Origin: Bacteroidia bacterium
GTDB lineage: Bacteria; Bacteroidota; Bacteroidia; J057
NCBI GenBank assembly: GCA_030430575.1
Contig: JAUIKF010000012.1
Coordinates: 79,717 to 143,716 of the forward strand
DNA: 64,000 bases
Direction: 5' to 3'
Below are positions 52,747 to 61,498 of this stretch, one piece after another (position 1 is the stretch's first letter; the number at the start of each line of letters is the position of its first letter). A model generated the notes under the pieces. That model was not told the DNA's origin and did no database searches. It worked only from the letters and a program-made list of their open reading frames with translations. A program made the translations under genes and the position numbers.

Positions 52747-53420
52747 CCCCGATCAAACATCACCTACAGTTGATTTCACTTCATATTCCCAAGACAGCAG
52801 GGACTTCTTTTCGGAATACCCTAAAAGCTGTTTATGGAGAAGAGCAGGTGATTCGACTTGACATTGATTTGATTCATCATCAGTTGCGTATCGAACAGCA
52901 GCCCTTTGATCAGCCAAAGCTGCCCAGAAAGGTGAAAGTTGTCCACGGGCATTTTTCTCCTGCGCTACTTCGGCAAAAACTAGCGCTTTCGCCTAAAACG
53001 CCGATGATCACCTGGCTTCGCCATCCCGTTGACCGCGTTATTTCCAACTATTTTTATTTGGCAAAAAGGCTTAAAGAAGAATTGAATGAAGAAGGCAAAG
53101 GGTTAAATATTTTGAGTAAAATGCAAAAAACGCTGCTAGAATATGCTTATGCTGAGTTAAACAGGAATCGCATGAGCAAATTTTTGACAGGGATCACCTT
53201 GGAAGAATGCCTTTTTGTGGGAATCAGTGAACATTATGAATCGGACCTGGAATACCTTTCCAGGCTGTTGAAGTGGAAATCTTATTCCACGTTCCACCAC
53301 AATGCGACCGGAGGTTCGCTAGTGGTCAGCGAAGTAGAGCGAGCCGCTATCCGCGCATGGAATGCCGAAGACGTCAACTTATACGAACATGCCCTGCGTC
53401 TCAGGGAAAGAAGATCGTAG
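52743..53420 (+). CDS. Sulfotransferase, tandem copy 2
   Basis: A 225-residue paralogue: LQLISLHIPKTAGTSFRNTL (5' loop), KVVHGHFSP, MITWLRHPVDRVISNYFY (3' site), NRNRMSKFLTGITLEECLFVG and an N-AED-LYEHALRL end. It is translationally coupled to the copy before it. The stop codon lies inside palindromic repeat copy 2. Confidence 0.88.
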   Translation: MTPIKHHLQLISLHIPKTAGTSFRNTLKAVYGEEQVIRLDIDLIHHQLRIEQQPFDQPKLPRKVKVVHGHFSPALLRQKLALSPKTPMITWLRHPVDRVISNYFYLAKRLKEELNEEGKGLNILSKMQKTLLEYAYAELNRNRMSKFLTGITLEECLFVGISEHYESDLEYLSRLLKWKSYSTFHHNATGGSLVVSEVERAAIRAWNAEDVNLYEHALRLRERRS

Positions 53421-53445
53421 CTTCGACTTTGGAAGTCGGTGCTAC
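53417..53445. repeat. Palindromic intergenic repeat, copy 2
   Basis: Arms GTAGCTTCGACTT and AAGTCGGTGCTAC with a three-base loop and two mismatches. It covers the stop of the preceding sulfotransferase gene and ends ten bases before the next start. Confidence 0.6.
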
Positions 53446-53454
53446 AGCGATACT

Positions 53455-54072
53455 ATGCCCCACCTCATTTCTATCCATATCCCCAAAACAGCAGGAACCT
53501 CCTTTTACAGCATTCTTAAGCAAGTGTATGGTCCTACCCTTTCTCCTTCCTACAAAAGAAAAGATGTCAAAAAACAACCCAACTGGGAAGCTCATGAAGT
53601 GATCCACGGGCATTTCTCCTATCGAGAAATTGCCCATCTCCATCGCACCCATGGTGCTAAGGTGATCTGCTGGCTACGCCATCCCGTAGACCGTGTGATT
53701 TCTAATCATACTTTTTTTATAGCGGGCCTTAGTCAGCCCCATAAAAACCTTCGACAATATGAGCTGAATAAACATCGAATACATGAGGACTTACTTACCT
53801 ACGCCCAAAAAACCGAAAATCGAAATCGCATGAGCAAGTTTTTGGCAGGCATCTCGCTAGAAGAGCTTTTTTTTGTAGGAAAGATGGAGCGTTTTGAGAA
53901 AGAAGTGGGGCGACTTGGGAAGCAGTTGGGGTGGACAACTGTCCAAATTCCGAAGCTGAATACCCTGGAACGGCCAGAGGTAGATGAAACTACTCGAAAT
54001 AAGATTCTAGCGTTAAATCAGCAAGATTTTGAATTGTATACCAATGCTTTTAATCTTGTTGGTCCGACTTAG
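53455..54072 (+). CDS. Sulfotransferase, tandem copy 3
   Basis: About 205 residues: MPHLISIHIPKTAGTSFYSIL (5' loop), EVIHGHFSY, VICWLRHPVDRVISNHTF (3' site) and NRNRMSKFLAGISLEELFFVG. It is closer to copy 2 than to copy 1. I used the ATG of MPHLIS; an earlier one would overlap the preceding gene by nearly 60 bases and add unlike residues. Its last codons and stop lie in palindromic repeat copy 3, so the end VGPT is coded by the repeat. Confidence 0.87.
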   Translation: MPHLISIHIPKTAGTSFYSILKQVYGPTLSPSYKRKDVKKQPNWEAHEVIHGHFSYREIAHLHRTHGAKVICWLRHPVDRVISNHTFFIAGLSQPHKNLRQYELNKHRIHEDLLTYAQKTENRNRMSKFLAGISLEELFFVGKMERFEKEVGRLGKQLGWTTVQIPKLNTLERPEVDETTRNKILALNQQDFELYTNAFNLVGPT

Positions 54073-54084
54073 AAGTCGGCCCAA
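54059..54084. repeat. Palindromic intergenic repeat, copy 3
   Basis: Arms TTGGTCCGACTT and AAGTCGGCCCAA separated by two bases, with one mismatch. It includes the stop of one sulfotransferase gene (54070-54072) and touches the ATG of the next (54084). Confidence 0.65.
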
Positions 54085-54935
54085 TGAAAAATTTCATGAA
54101 TTATCCTTTCCTTCGTCCGTCTCTTGCACTTTACCTCGAATCCCTCCTTGCCAATAAAAAGAACTATCAAGAAGTAGATACTTTTTGTCTTTTTTTAGGG
54201 TATCAAAGAAGTGGGCACAGCCTCGTGGGAGCCATCATAGATGCCCATCCCCAAGCCATTATGGCACATGAGTTGAATGCGCTGGAATTTTTGAGGAAAG
54301 GGTATAGTAAAAAACAACTTTTTTACCTCCTGGAAAAGCAATCGCTACAATTCGCTCAATCGACCTATCAATGGCAAGGATACTCCTACCACATCCCTGG
54401 CATGTGGCAAGGGAAACATACCCAACTCAAACTAATTGGGGACAAAAGGGGCGCAACCACCTTAAAAGTAATTAAGAATAACCCTGACTTACTGGATCAG
54501 GCAGCACGATTCTGTCCAAACTTCAAATTGATTCACGTCATCAGAAACCCCTTTGATTGTATCTCAACCAGGATTAAGAGGAGAGAGGTAAAAAAGAAAA
54601 GGACCTTCACAGATGAGGGGATCAAGAAAAAAATTGACAATTTTTTTGCTCAAGCGACCCTCATTCAGGAATTGAAAAGATCAACGAAAAATGAGCTATG
54701 GGACATCAGGTTTGAAGAAATGGTATGTCATCCCAAGCGAGAAATCCACAGGTTATACGATTTTCTTGGACTGGAATGCAAGGAGGAATATATCGGAAAG
54801 TGCGCAAAAATTATCCACTCTTCCCCTAACCAATCTCGCTTCAAGGCGACTTTTTGGACAGAAGAATTAAAGGCTGATGTTCAGCAAAAAATGGCCTCTT
54901 TTGATTTTCTTTCAACTTATCGCTTTGCCCCATGA
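54084..54935 (+). CDS. Sulfotransferase-like protein
   Basis: A 283-residue protein of a different sulfotransferase branch: DTFCLFLGYQRSGHSLVGAII with the loop Q-R-S-G-H-S, IMAHELNALEFL, IGDKRGA, and KLIHVIRNPFDCISTRI (3' site). IRFEEM-type WDIRFEEMVCHPKREI and LYDFLGLECKEEYI follow. Histidine replaces threonine in the loop, a departure that may still allow activity. Its stop overlaps the next start by four bases. Confidence 0.83.
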   Translation: MKNFMNYPFLRPSLALYLESLLANKKNYQEVDTFCLFLGYQRSGHSLVGAIIDAHPQAIMAHELNALEFLRKGYSKKQLFYLLEKQSLQFAQSTYQWQGYSYHIPGMWQGKHTQLKLIGDKRGATTLKVIKNNPDLLDQAARFCPNFKLIHVIRNPFDCISTRIKRREVKKKRTFTDEGIKKKIDNFFAQATLIQELKRSTKNELWDIRFEEMVCHPKREIHRLYDFLGLECKEEYIGKCAKIIHSSPNQSRFKATFWTEELKADVQQKMASFDFLSTYRFAP

Positions 54936-55957
54936 CACACGCCAAACGCCGTATCCTTTTTCATCGCTCCTGGACCATTTTTAATGGGGGGACCAGTGGG
55001 GGACAGATCAAAGTACGAGACGCCTTTGAGCATTTCAAACATGCTTCGGCATTTAACCCCTGTATCTATTTTGGAGAAAAAACGGTCTGGTATGACAATC
55101 CCGGGAATGTTTGGCACCCTTACAGGAATATAGCGTTAGAACACTGGGCGATTAACCCCTCCGATGTGCTGTTTTTTGCAGGATTTGACTGGAAGATTCT
55201 TTCTCCCGAACAACAGCTGAATCCTCCTGTTCCTGTGCTTAACATCGCCCAGCCGCGTCATACACGGCCAGAAGATCAGCGGCACGCCTTTCTGCAATAT
55301 CCCGCTATTCGGATAGCGAAGAGCAGTATTGGGAAAAAAATCCTGGAAGATTTTGGGGTAAATGGCCCTGTTTTCTGTATCCCTGATGCCATAGATTTGA
55401 AGGCTTTACCCGCCCCTAATTCCGCACCCGACCTAGATGTGCTGATTGTGGGGCTGAAGCACCCCGATCTTGCCAGGCGCTTAAAAGCCCGCCTTGAGCG
55501 ACGCAATCGCTTTCGCCTCAAAAAACTCAAGGTCGCCATTCAGATTCCGCCGAAACTCCCTACTCGTCAAGATTTCCTTGACTTGCTCAATCGATGCAAG
55601 ATCGCAGCCTTTTTGCCTTTGGATGCCCAAAGAGGGGCAGAGGGATTTTATTTGCCAGCCTTGGAAGCCATGGCGATGGAAAAACTGGTCATTTGTCCTT
55701 ATGCAGTGGGGAATATTGACTTTTGTTTACCCGATAAAACGTGCATTCAACCAGTTTATAATGAGGATGCGATTTATGAGGCTATCTTGCAGGGGCTAAA
55801 GATGTCTCATGACCGTCAGCAAGAGATGATCAAAGCAGGAAAGGCTATTTCCTTCAATCACGATTTGCCTCAAGAAAGAGACGCCTATTTACAATTATTG
55901 AATCAAACAGATGAGATTTGGCAGCAACAAGATCTTTTCCATTTTCCAAAGAAATAA
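54932..55957 (+). CDS. GT-B-type glycosyltransferase (group 1-like)
   Basis: A 341-residue enzyme with weak GT-B features: RILFHRSWTIFNGGTSGGQIK at the start, FGEK and HWAINPSDVLFFAG, then CIPDAIDLKALP and, in the donor domain, AAFLPLDAQRGAEGFYLPALEAMAMEKLVIC, which has the acidic spacing of the EX7E region. Similarity to GT4 is low outside it. It is sandwiched between sulfotransferases and coupled to the one before by a four-base overlap. Its sugar is unknown. Confidence 0.68.
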   Translation: MTHAKRRILFHRSWTIFNGGTSGGQIKVRDAFEHFKHASAFNPCIYFGEKTVWYDNPGNVWHPYRNIALEHWAINPSDVLFFAGFDWKILSPEQQLNPPVPVLNIAQPRHTRPEDQRHAFLQYPAIRIAKSSIGKKILEDFGVNGPVFCIPDAIDLKALPAPNSAPDLDVLIVGLKHPDLARRLKARLERRNRFRLKKLKVAIQIPPKLPTRQDFLDLLNRCKIAAFLPLDAQRGAEGFYLPALEAMAMEKLVICPYAVGNIDFCLPDKTCIQPVYNEDAIYEAILQGLKMSHDRQQEMIKAGKAISFNHDLPQERDAYLQLLNQTDEIWQQQDLFHFPKK

Positions 55958-56780
55958 GGCAAAAGGCAAAAACATCATTTTGACGGGAATCCCTCGGTCG
56001 GGGACTACGCTGACGTGTAAACTCTTGTGTGAATTTCCTGATGTGATTGCCTTGAACGAGCCCTTAAAAAGAGAGTTATTTCCAAGTCCGAGACATGCAG
56101 TAAATGAAATCGAAGCGCACTTCCATGTATTTCGCCATTCCCTTCTTACAGAAGGTAAAGCACTCGCAAGAACTAACAAAGGGATGGTGACTGACAATGC
56201 TTTTAGTACCCAATCTGCCGACCGAGCGCGACAAGTGGTCAGGACAAGCGTATTTTTTGAAAAAAAGCTGAAGTCAGATTTTACCCTTGTCATGAAGCAT
56301 TGTGCTGAGTTCACATTAATCCTCCCATTATTGACAGCGGAATACACCTGCTATGCCGTGATTCGAAATCCTCTAGCCGTCTTAGGCTCATGGAGAAGTG
56401 TAGATATACCTGTTTCAAGAGGAAAAGTAGCTAAGTCCCAGAGGCTTTTGCCGAGTTTTCATCAACAATACAATGAAATTAAGGATTTGACGGAGCGCCA
56501 ACTTTTTATTCTTTCTTGGTATTTTGGGCAGTTTAGGGATTTGCCCAAAGAGCAGATTATTCGGTATGAGGGATTGGTAACCAACCCTATAGAAGTTTTG
56601 GCCCCTTTTTCCCAAAGCATTTTACCACACCAAAATCAACTAAAGAATAAAAATACCAATTCGCTCTATGATCGGGATACCATAAAAAAAATTGGAGAAA
56701 AGCTTTTGCAATCCGAGGGGAATTATTGGCATTTTTACCCAAAATCTGCTGTAGAACACATGCTGGACCAACTCTCATGA
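55911..56780 (+). CDS. Sulfotransferase-like protein, pair copy 1
   Basis: A 289-residue sulfotransferase with NIILTGIPRSGTTLTCKLLCE (5' loop; split here), ALNEPLKRELF, FTLVMKHCAEFTLILPLL, and CYAVIRNPLAVLGSWRS (3' site). It is a clear duplicate of the next gene, with the same order VSxPxxxG and late YPxxIRYE-type block. Its start lies 47 bases inside the preceding glycosyltransferase gene. Such sulfotransferases usually modify carbohydrate. Confidence 0.82.
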   Translation: MRFGSNKIFSIFQRNKAKGKNIILTGIPRSGTTLTCKLLCEFPDVIALNEPLKRELFPSPRHAVNEIEAHFHVFRHSLLTEGKALARTNKGMVTDNAFSTQSADRARQVVRTSVFFEKKLKSDFTLVMKHCAEFTLILPLLTAEYTCYAVIRNPLAVLGSWRSVDIPVSRGKVAKSQRLLPSFHQQYNEIKDLTERQLFILSWYFGQFRDLPKEQIIRYEGLVTNPIEVLAPFSQSILPHQNQLKNKNTNSLYDRDTIKKIGEKLLQSEGNYWHFYPKSAVEHMLDQLS

Positions 56781-57595
56781 GGCCATCTCTTCAACATATT
56801 ATCCTTACTGGACCTCCCCGCTCTGGGACCACGCTCGCCTGTCACTTGCTTAATCAGGCACCCAATACGGTTGCCCTTCATGAACCTATGCGGTTACAGA
56901 TGTTTCCCGATGCAGATCGGGCGCTTAAAAACATAGACGTATTTTTTGGAGAAATGCGGACTTCCCTTCTTCAAGATGGCACTGCCATCGCAAGGGTCAA
57001 ATCAGGGAAAATCCCTGACAATCCTTTTGGCGATGCCCAGGGAGGCATTCGCTACTCCTCAGTGACCAAAGCAAAAGTCCATTTTGACAAAGCACTTGAC
57101 GAAGATTTTCGTCTCGTCATGAAGCACAATGGTCATTTCACTTTTTTGCTGGCAGCGTTGGTAAAACGGTATCCGTGTTATGCCATTATTCGCAATCCGC
57201 TTGCGACGATTGCGTCCTGGAATACCATTTCTGCGCCTGTGGCACAGGGCAATCTGAAGGTGCTGCGCTTCCTTCGTCCAAGCCTTTACAAGGCATTAGA
57301 GGAGATACCGAATCTTTTTGATAGACAAATAAGGCTTTTAGGTGAGATGTATGAATGTTTTGAGCTACTCCCTGAAAGTCATATCATTTCCTATGAGAAG
57401 ATGATAGCTACTCAGGGGAAAGCGTTGGCCGTCATCAGTCCTTATGCCCAATCCCTGGAATCCTCCCTTTCCAGCAAGAACCAAAATCCGCTTTATCGCA
57501 ATCTGCCCCTTCAGGAAATAGCTGATAGGCTCCTGGCAGAAGAGGGGAAATGGCATGCGTATTATTCTCCTGAAGAAATCCTCCAATGCTGTTGA
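56777..57595 (+). CDS. Sulfotransferase-like protein, pair copy 2
   Basis: About 272 residues: HIILTGPPRSGTTLACHLLN (5' loop), ALHEPMRLQMFPDADRAL, FRLVMKHNGHFTFLLAAL, CYAIIRNPLATIASW (3' site) and a late ISYEKMI block. It duplicates the gene before it; the start overlaps that gene's stop (ATGA). An earlier ATG exists but would overlap by 55 bases and adds unlike residues. The stop lies in palindromic repeat copy 4. Confidence 0.83.
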   Translation: MRPSLQHIILTGPPRSGTTLACHLLNQAPNTVALHEPMRLQMFPDADRALKNIDVFFGEMRTSLLQDGTAIARVKSGKIPDNPFGDAQGGIRYSSVTKAKVHFDKALDEDFRLVMKHNGHFTFLLAALVKRYPCYAIIRNPLATIASWNTISAPVAQGNLKVLRFLRPSLYKALEEIPNLFDRQIRLLGEMYECFELLPESHIISYEKMIATQGKALAVISPYAQSLESSLSSKNQNPLYRNLPLQEIADRLLAEEGKWHAYYSPEEILQCC

Positions 57596-57619
57596 TCCGA
57601 CTTTGAAAGTCAGACCAAC
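57591..57619. repeat. Palindromic intergenic repeat, copy 4
   Basis: Arms GTTGATCCGACTT and AAGTCAGACCAAC with a three-base loop and two mismatches. It covers the stop of the sulfotransferase gene and precedes the MBOAT-SGNH gene. Confidence 0.6.
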
Positions 57620-57630
57620 AAACCAAAACC

Positions 57631-60078
57631 ATGAATCAAAAAAAGATATTACTCCATATTTTTCTTCCCCTGCTCTTGATCATGGGTTTTGTCTGGCAAT
57701 TTCACCTTGAACAAACCCTCAAACTGCCCTATCTCATGCCTGTGATAGGACTAGGATTTGTGATATATCACTTTCTCCCTCCTACATTTCGCTTACCCTT
57801 TCTCTTTCTGCTCAATGTCATCGCGCTTTTTGTGTTATTTGACCCGTTAGATGCCGCCTGCCTACTAGCTATATGTTTAGGGATTTTTGGAATACTTTCC
57901 CTGCCCGTTTCCATCAACCTGAAAATTGTAGTATTGGTGGTTGTGGCTATTGGACTATTGGTGGTAAGGGCGAATGTGAAGGAAATGGTGATTCTGGAAA
58001 ATATTCTTCCTTTTGTAGGTTCAGCCTTCATATTTCGCTCGATTTTATACCTCTATGAGTTGAAATTTTTGAAGGAAACGGTTCCTTTCTGGAAGTGCAT
58101 CAATTACTTTTTCCTCCTTCCCAACTGGGTATTTCTGATCTTCCCAGTGGTGGATTTTAAGACGTTTTATCGAAATCACTATTCGAGACCTGCCCTGGAA
58201 ATCTATCAGAAAGGCATTCGTTGGATGGCGCTGGGCGCATTGCATCTCTTTTTTTACAGAATCCTGTACTACTATTTTATGCCTGCTCCCAGCGGGCTTC
58301 ATTCGATATATGACTTGCTTCAATACCTTGTCATTGGATATGGGCTTACCCTTAGGCTATCGGGCTTATTTCACTTTTCTGTAGGGGTGATTTGCCTTTT
58401 TGGGTTTGACCTTCCACCTGCTTTCACCAATCACTTCCTCGCCAATGGGTTTAGCGACCTATGGAGACGCATCAATATCTATTGGAAGGACTTTGTGATG
58501 AAGGTGCTGTATTTCCCCATTTATTTTCGGATAAAAAAGATCGGAGCCACCCGAGCACTAGTGATTACCGTGCTGATTGTCTTTTTCTTCAATTGGTTTT
58601 TTCACAGCTACCAATGGTTATGGCTGCGGGGGACATTTTTGATTACCGCTCCAGATATGCTCTTTTGGAGCATTTTTGGACTGCTGGTAGCGATCAATGC
58701 TGTTTGGCAGCAAAAGCGAAAGAAAAAGCTCAGCTTTTCACCTGGCTTTTCCTGGAAGAGGGCCATATTTTATGCCCTTCAAGTGACAGGCATGTTTGCC
58801 TTTATGTGTGTATTCTGGTCCCTGTGGACCAGCCCGACGCTAAACGATTGGCTGGCGATTTTTCGGGTGATCACCATGCCGTCTGTTACTGATTTTGGCC
58901 TAATAATAATCTGCGTAGCCATCATCGTCGGACTAGGGACAATACTGCAATTTCTTCATGATAGGTTGCAACAAGTTGGCTTTCCCTACGCCCAAGGGCC
59001 ATTTCTACAATTTACCTTAGGGACACTTGGCCTTTTATTTCTTTTTTCTACTCCTCCAGTTCAGGAAAAAATCGAGGCTGCCTTTCAATTTGACCTACAA
59101 CCTATTCTCACCACCCGCCAGAATCAATATGACCAGGAACAGCAGTTTAAAGGGTATTATGAAACCTTGGTACTTGGGAATAATTTCACTTCGAATATGT
59201 GGGACATGGAATTCGAAAAGCCTAAAAGCTGGGGGCAACTTGCTCAAACAGGTATCACTCATAATCGAAAGGATGTTTTATTAAAAGAATTTTCACCAAA
59301 TCAACAGATAATTTTTAAAGAAGCACTGCTTAGCACTAATAGCCATGGGATGAGGGATAAAGAATATGCGCTCAAAAAACCTCAAAATGTCTATCGTATA
59401 GCCTTATTGGGGGGCTCAATCGAGATGGGAGCAGGGGTAGGAGATGAAGAAACGTTCGAAAATCTGCTAGAATCAAGGCTCAATTCTAGTTCAGAATTTG
59501 ACAGTGTTGAAATCCTGAATTTTGCCATTTCAGGCATTCATTTGCCCATGCAAGTCACTATTTGTCGTCATAAAGCGCTTACGTTTGAACCTGATGCCAT
59601 GATCTATGTCGCCCATGCAGATGAGGAGAACCGAATTGTGGGGTTTTTGTACTGGATGTTTCGCCAAGAACAGCACACCGATATCCCTTTTTTAGAAGAG
59701 ATACGCATGAAGATGAAATTTGATCCGAAGGATTCAGAGGTAGTCTTTCGAAAGAAAATCGCTCCTTTTAAAAGGCAAATTACTGCCTGGGGTTATGGAG
59801 AAATGGCCAAGATGTGTAAGGACAATGAGGTGCTCCCAATCTGGGTGTTTTTGCCACAACTAGGAAATCCTTATCAGAGCGGAGAGCGGCTAGCGTTGAA
59901 AAAGCTTGCCAGTGATCTAGGGTTTACCTGTTTGGATCTCAGTGGAGTTTATGGCGATTATGCTGAACACGAGCTTCGGATCGCCCCCTGGGATAAGCAT
60001 CCTAATGCTTTGGGACATCGCTTGATCGCTCAGGAACTCTTCGCTCAGATCATGAAAAAAGGGTTACTTAAGCAATGA
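57631..60078 (+). CDS. MBOAT-SGNH fusion acyltransferase
   Basis: An 815-residue protein. The first ~480 residues form about 12 membrane helices of a divergent MBOAT type: FSDLWRRINIYWKDFVMKVLY stands where AlgI has LWRRWH, and FFNWFFHSYQWLWLRG supplies the likely catalytic histidine. The last ~260 residues are an SGNH domain: RIALLGGSIEMGAG (Ser), ILNFAISGIHL, IYVAHADEEN, and DKHPNALGHRL (Asp-His). Thus membrane import of an acyl group and its transfer to a glycan may be joined in one chain. It follows a pair of sulfotransferases and precedes a sulfatase. Confidence 0.83.
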   Translation: MNQKKILLHIFLPLLLIMGFVWQFHLEQTLKLPYLMPVIGLGFVIYHFLPPTFRLPFLFLLNVIALFVLFDPLDAACLLAICLGIFGILSLPVSINLKIVVLVVVAIGLLVVRANVKEMVILENILPFVGSAFIFRSILYLYELKFLKETVPFWKCINYFFLLPNWVFLIFPVVDFKTFYRNHYSRPALEIYQKGIRWMALGALHLFFYRILYYYFMPAPSGLHSIYDLLQYLVIGYGLTLRLSGLFHFSVGVICLFGFDLPPAFTNHFLANGFSDLWRRINIYWKDFVMKVLYFPIYFRIKKIGATRALVITVLIVFFFNWFFHSYQWLWLRGTFLITAPDMLFWSIFGLLVAINAVWQQKRKKKLSFSPGFSWKRAIFYALQVTGMFAFMCVFWSLWTSPTLNDWLAIFRVITMPSVTDFGLIIICVAIIVGLGTILQFLHDRLQQVGFPYAQGPFLQFTLGTLGLLFLFSTPPVQEKIEAAFQFDLQPILTTRQNQYDQEQQFKGYYETLVLGNNFTSNMWDMEFEKPKSWGQLAQTGITHNRKDVLLKEFSPNQQIIFKEALLSTNSHGMRDKEYALKKPQNVYRIALLGGSIEMGAGVGDEETFENLLESRLNSSSEFDSVEILNFAISGIHLPMQVTICRHKALTFEPDAMIYVAHADEENRIVGFLYWMFRQEQHTDIPFLEEIRMKMKFDPKDSEVVFRKKIAPFKRQITAWGYGEMAKMCKDNEVLPIWVFLPQLGNPYQSGERLALKKLASDLGFTCLDLSGVYGDYAEHELRIAPWDKHPNALGHRLIAQELFAQIMKKGLLKQ

Positions 60079-60094
60079 TTATATTCGCTCATCG

Positions 60095-61498
60095 ATGAAT
60101 TATAGGTATTTATGCTTTCTCACGTTTGCGCTCTTGCTTTTTGCTTGTCAGGACAAGCAAAGGCCTACATCGGATTCGCCAAATATTGTCATCATCCTGG
60201 CAGATGACCTGGGGTACGGTGCCCTGAGCTGTTATGGCAATCCCTATTTTGAGACGCCTCATATTGATCAAATGGCCAGGAAGGGGATGAAGTTCGCCCA
60301 GTTTTACAGCCAGTCGCCTGTATGCTCGCCAGCGCGAGCGGCGCTCTTGTCAGGGCGCTATCCTCACGAGGTCGGCGTGAGCAAATTGATCAGGCCGTGG
60401 GACTACCAAAATAGCCTTGACAATAAGGTTCCCAATCTGGCAAGTGAATTATCCTCCCTGGGATATAAAACAGGCGTCTTTGGAAAATGGCATTTGGGGA
60501 ATGACTCTGTCCAACATCACCCCTTTGCCTACGGATTTGATACCTTTTGGGGGTTCCAGGGCAAGCACCCTCCCCATAATTTAGAAAAAACGGAATCTCA
60601 TAAATATATACTGGATGGGAAAACGCCTACTAAAGTTGAAGGCTATATTACCGATTTGATTACCGACCAAGCCGTCCAATTTATTAAGCAAAACAAGCAG
60701 CAGCCTTTTTTTGCCTACCTCCCTTATGTCGCCATTCACAAACCCTATACCCTCAAAAAAGGAACCCAAGCCCGAAAGATCCCCGATCTTCCAACCGGAT
60801 ATGCTGAGGCATTGACCTCGCTTGATGAGAATGTCGGCAAAATTCTTACTACGTTAGATGGCCTTGGACTCCAGGAAAACACCCTGGTATTTTTCTTTTC
60901 AGATCATGGCGGACTGGAATATATCCCTTTGAATAACGGGTTGAAATTAGGAAAAGGGTTTTTGACAGAAGGGGGGGTACGCATTCCGGCCATTGCCTAT
61001 TGGCCAGGCCATATAAAGCCAGGTATCTCGAATGAGGTAGGAGCACTCATGGACATTATGCCTACGTGCCTCTCCATTGCCAAAAAACGACCTATTGCCC
61101 AGGTCGATGGGATAGACCTGAGTCCCCACCTGTTACAAGGGGTAAAAATGCCTGCCAGAACACTTTTCTGGCAATTGGGGGAAGTAAGTGCCCTGAGAGC
61201 AGGCCACTGGAAGCTTATCTATAGAAATAAGATCCGTTTCGAGGATGAAAAAGGAAAAATTCCCAGGTCCCAGGCTAGGTGGTTTACCTACAATTTTCCT
61301 GTCGAGAAGGTCAAAAAGCTAAATATTAATGCTGTAGAAGCAGATAGCCTGGTAGAGGCAGACAGACTAGACAACCCCTTTTTATTTAATTTAATAGAAG
61401 ACGCTGGAGAGCAAAATAACCTTGCAGATGCTTACCCAGACATCTTAAATGCCCTTTGGGAGCGGTTAAATCGATGGGAAAATACTTTACCAAAGTAG
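60095..61498 (+). CDS. Lipoprotein sulfatase (type I, formylglycine)
   Basis: A 467-residue sulfatase. The N-terminus has a lipoprotein signal ending L-F-A-C18. NIVIILADDLGYG gives metal ligands D37 and D38. C77-S-P-A-R81 is the C-x-P-x-R motif in which cysteine becomes formylglycine, followed by LLSGRYPHEVGVS. FGKWHLG and FFFSDHGGLEYIP (metal D-H) are also in place. It cleaves sulfate esters, probably from a polysaccharide at the cell surface, and needs a formylglycine-generating enzyme not seen here. The last gene of the block; its end overlaps the convergent sulfotransferase gene by 12 bases. Confidence 0.95.
   Translation: MNYRYLCFLTFALLLFACQDKQRPTSDSPNIVIILADDLGYGALSCYGNPYFETPHIDQMARKGMKFAQFYSQSPVCSPARAALLSGRYPHEVGVSKLIRPWDYQNSLDNKVPNLASELSSLGYKTGVFGKWHLGNDSVQHHPFAYGFDTFWGFQGKHPPHNLEKTESHKYILDGKTPTKVEGYITDLITDQAVQFIKQNKQQPFFAYLPYVAIHKPYTLKKGTQARKIPDLPTGYAEALTSLDENVGKILTTLDGLGLQENTLVFFFSDHGGLEYIPLNNGLKLGKGFLTEGGVRIPAIAYWPGHIKPGISNEVGALMDIMPTCLSIAKKRPIAQVDGIDLSPHLLQGVKMPARTLFWQLGEVSALRAGHWKLIYRNKIRFEDEKGKIPRSQARWFTYNFPVEKVKKLNINAVEADSLVEADRLDNPFLFNLIEDAGEQNNLADAYPDILNALWERLNRWENTLPK

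Noticed and set aside
53362..53454. Upstream ATG for the third tandem sulfotransferase
   Set aside because: It would overlap the preceding gene by 59 bases and add residues unlike the other copies; the ATG at 53455 fits the family.
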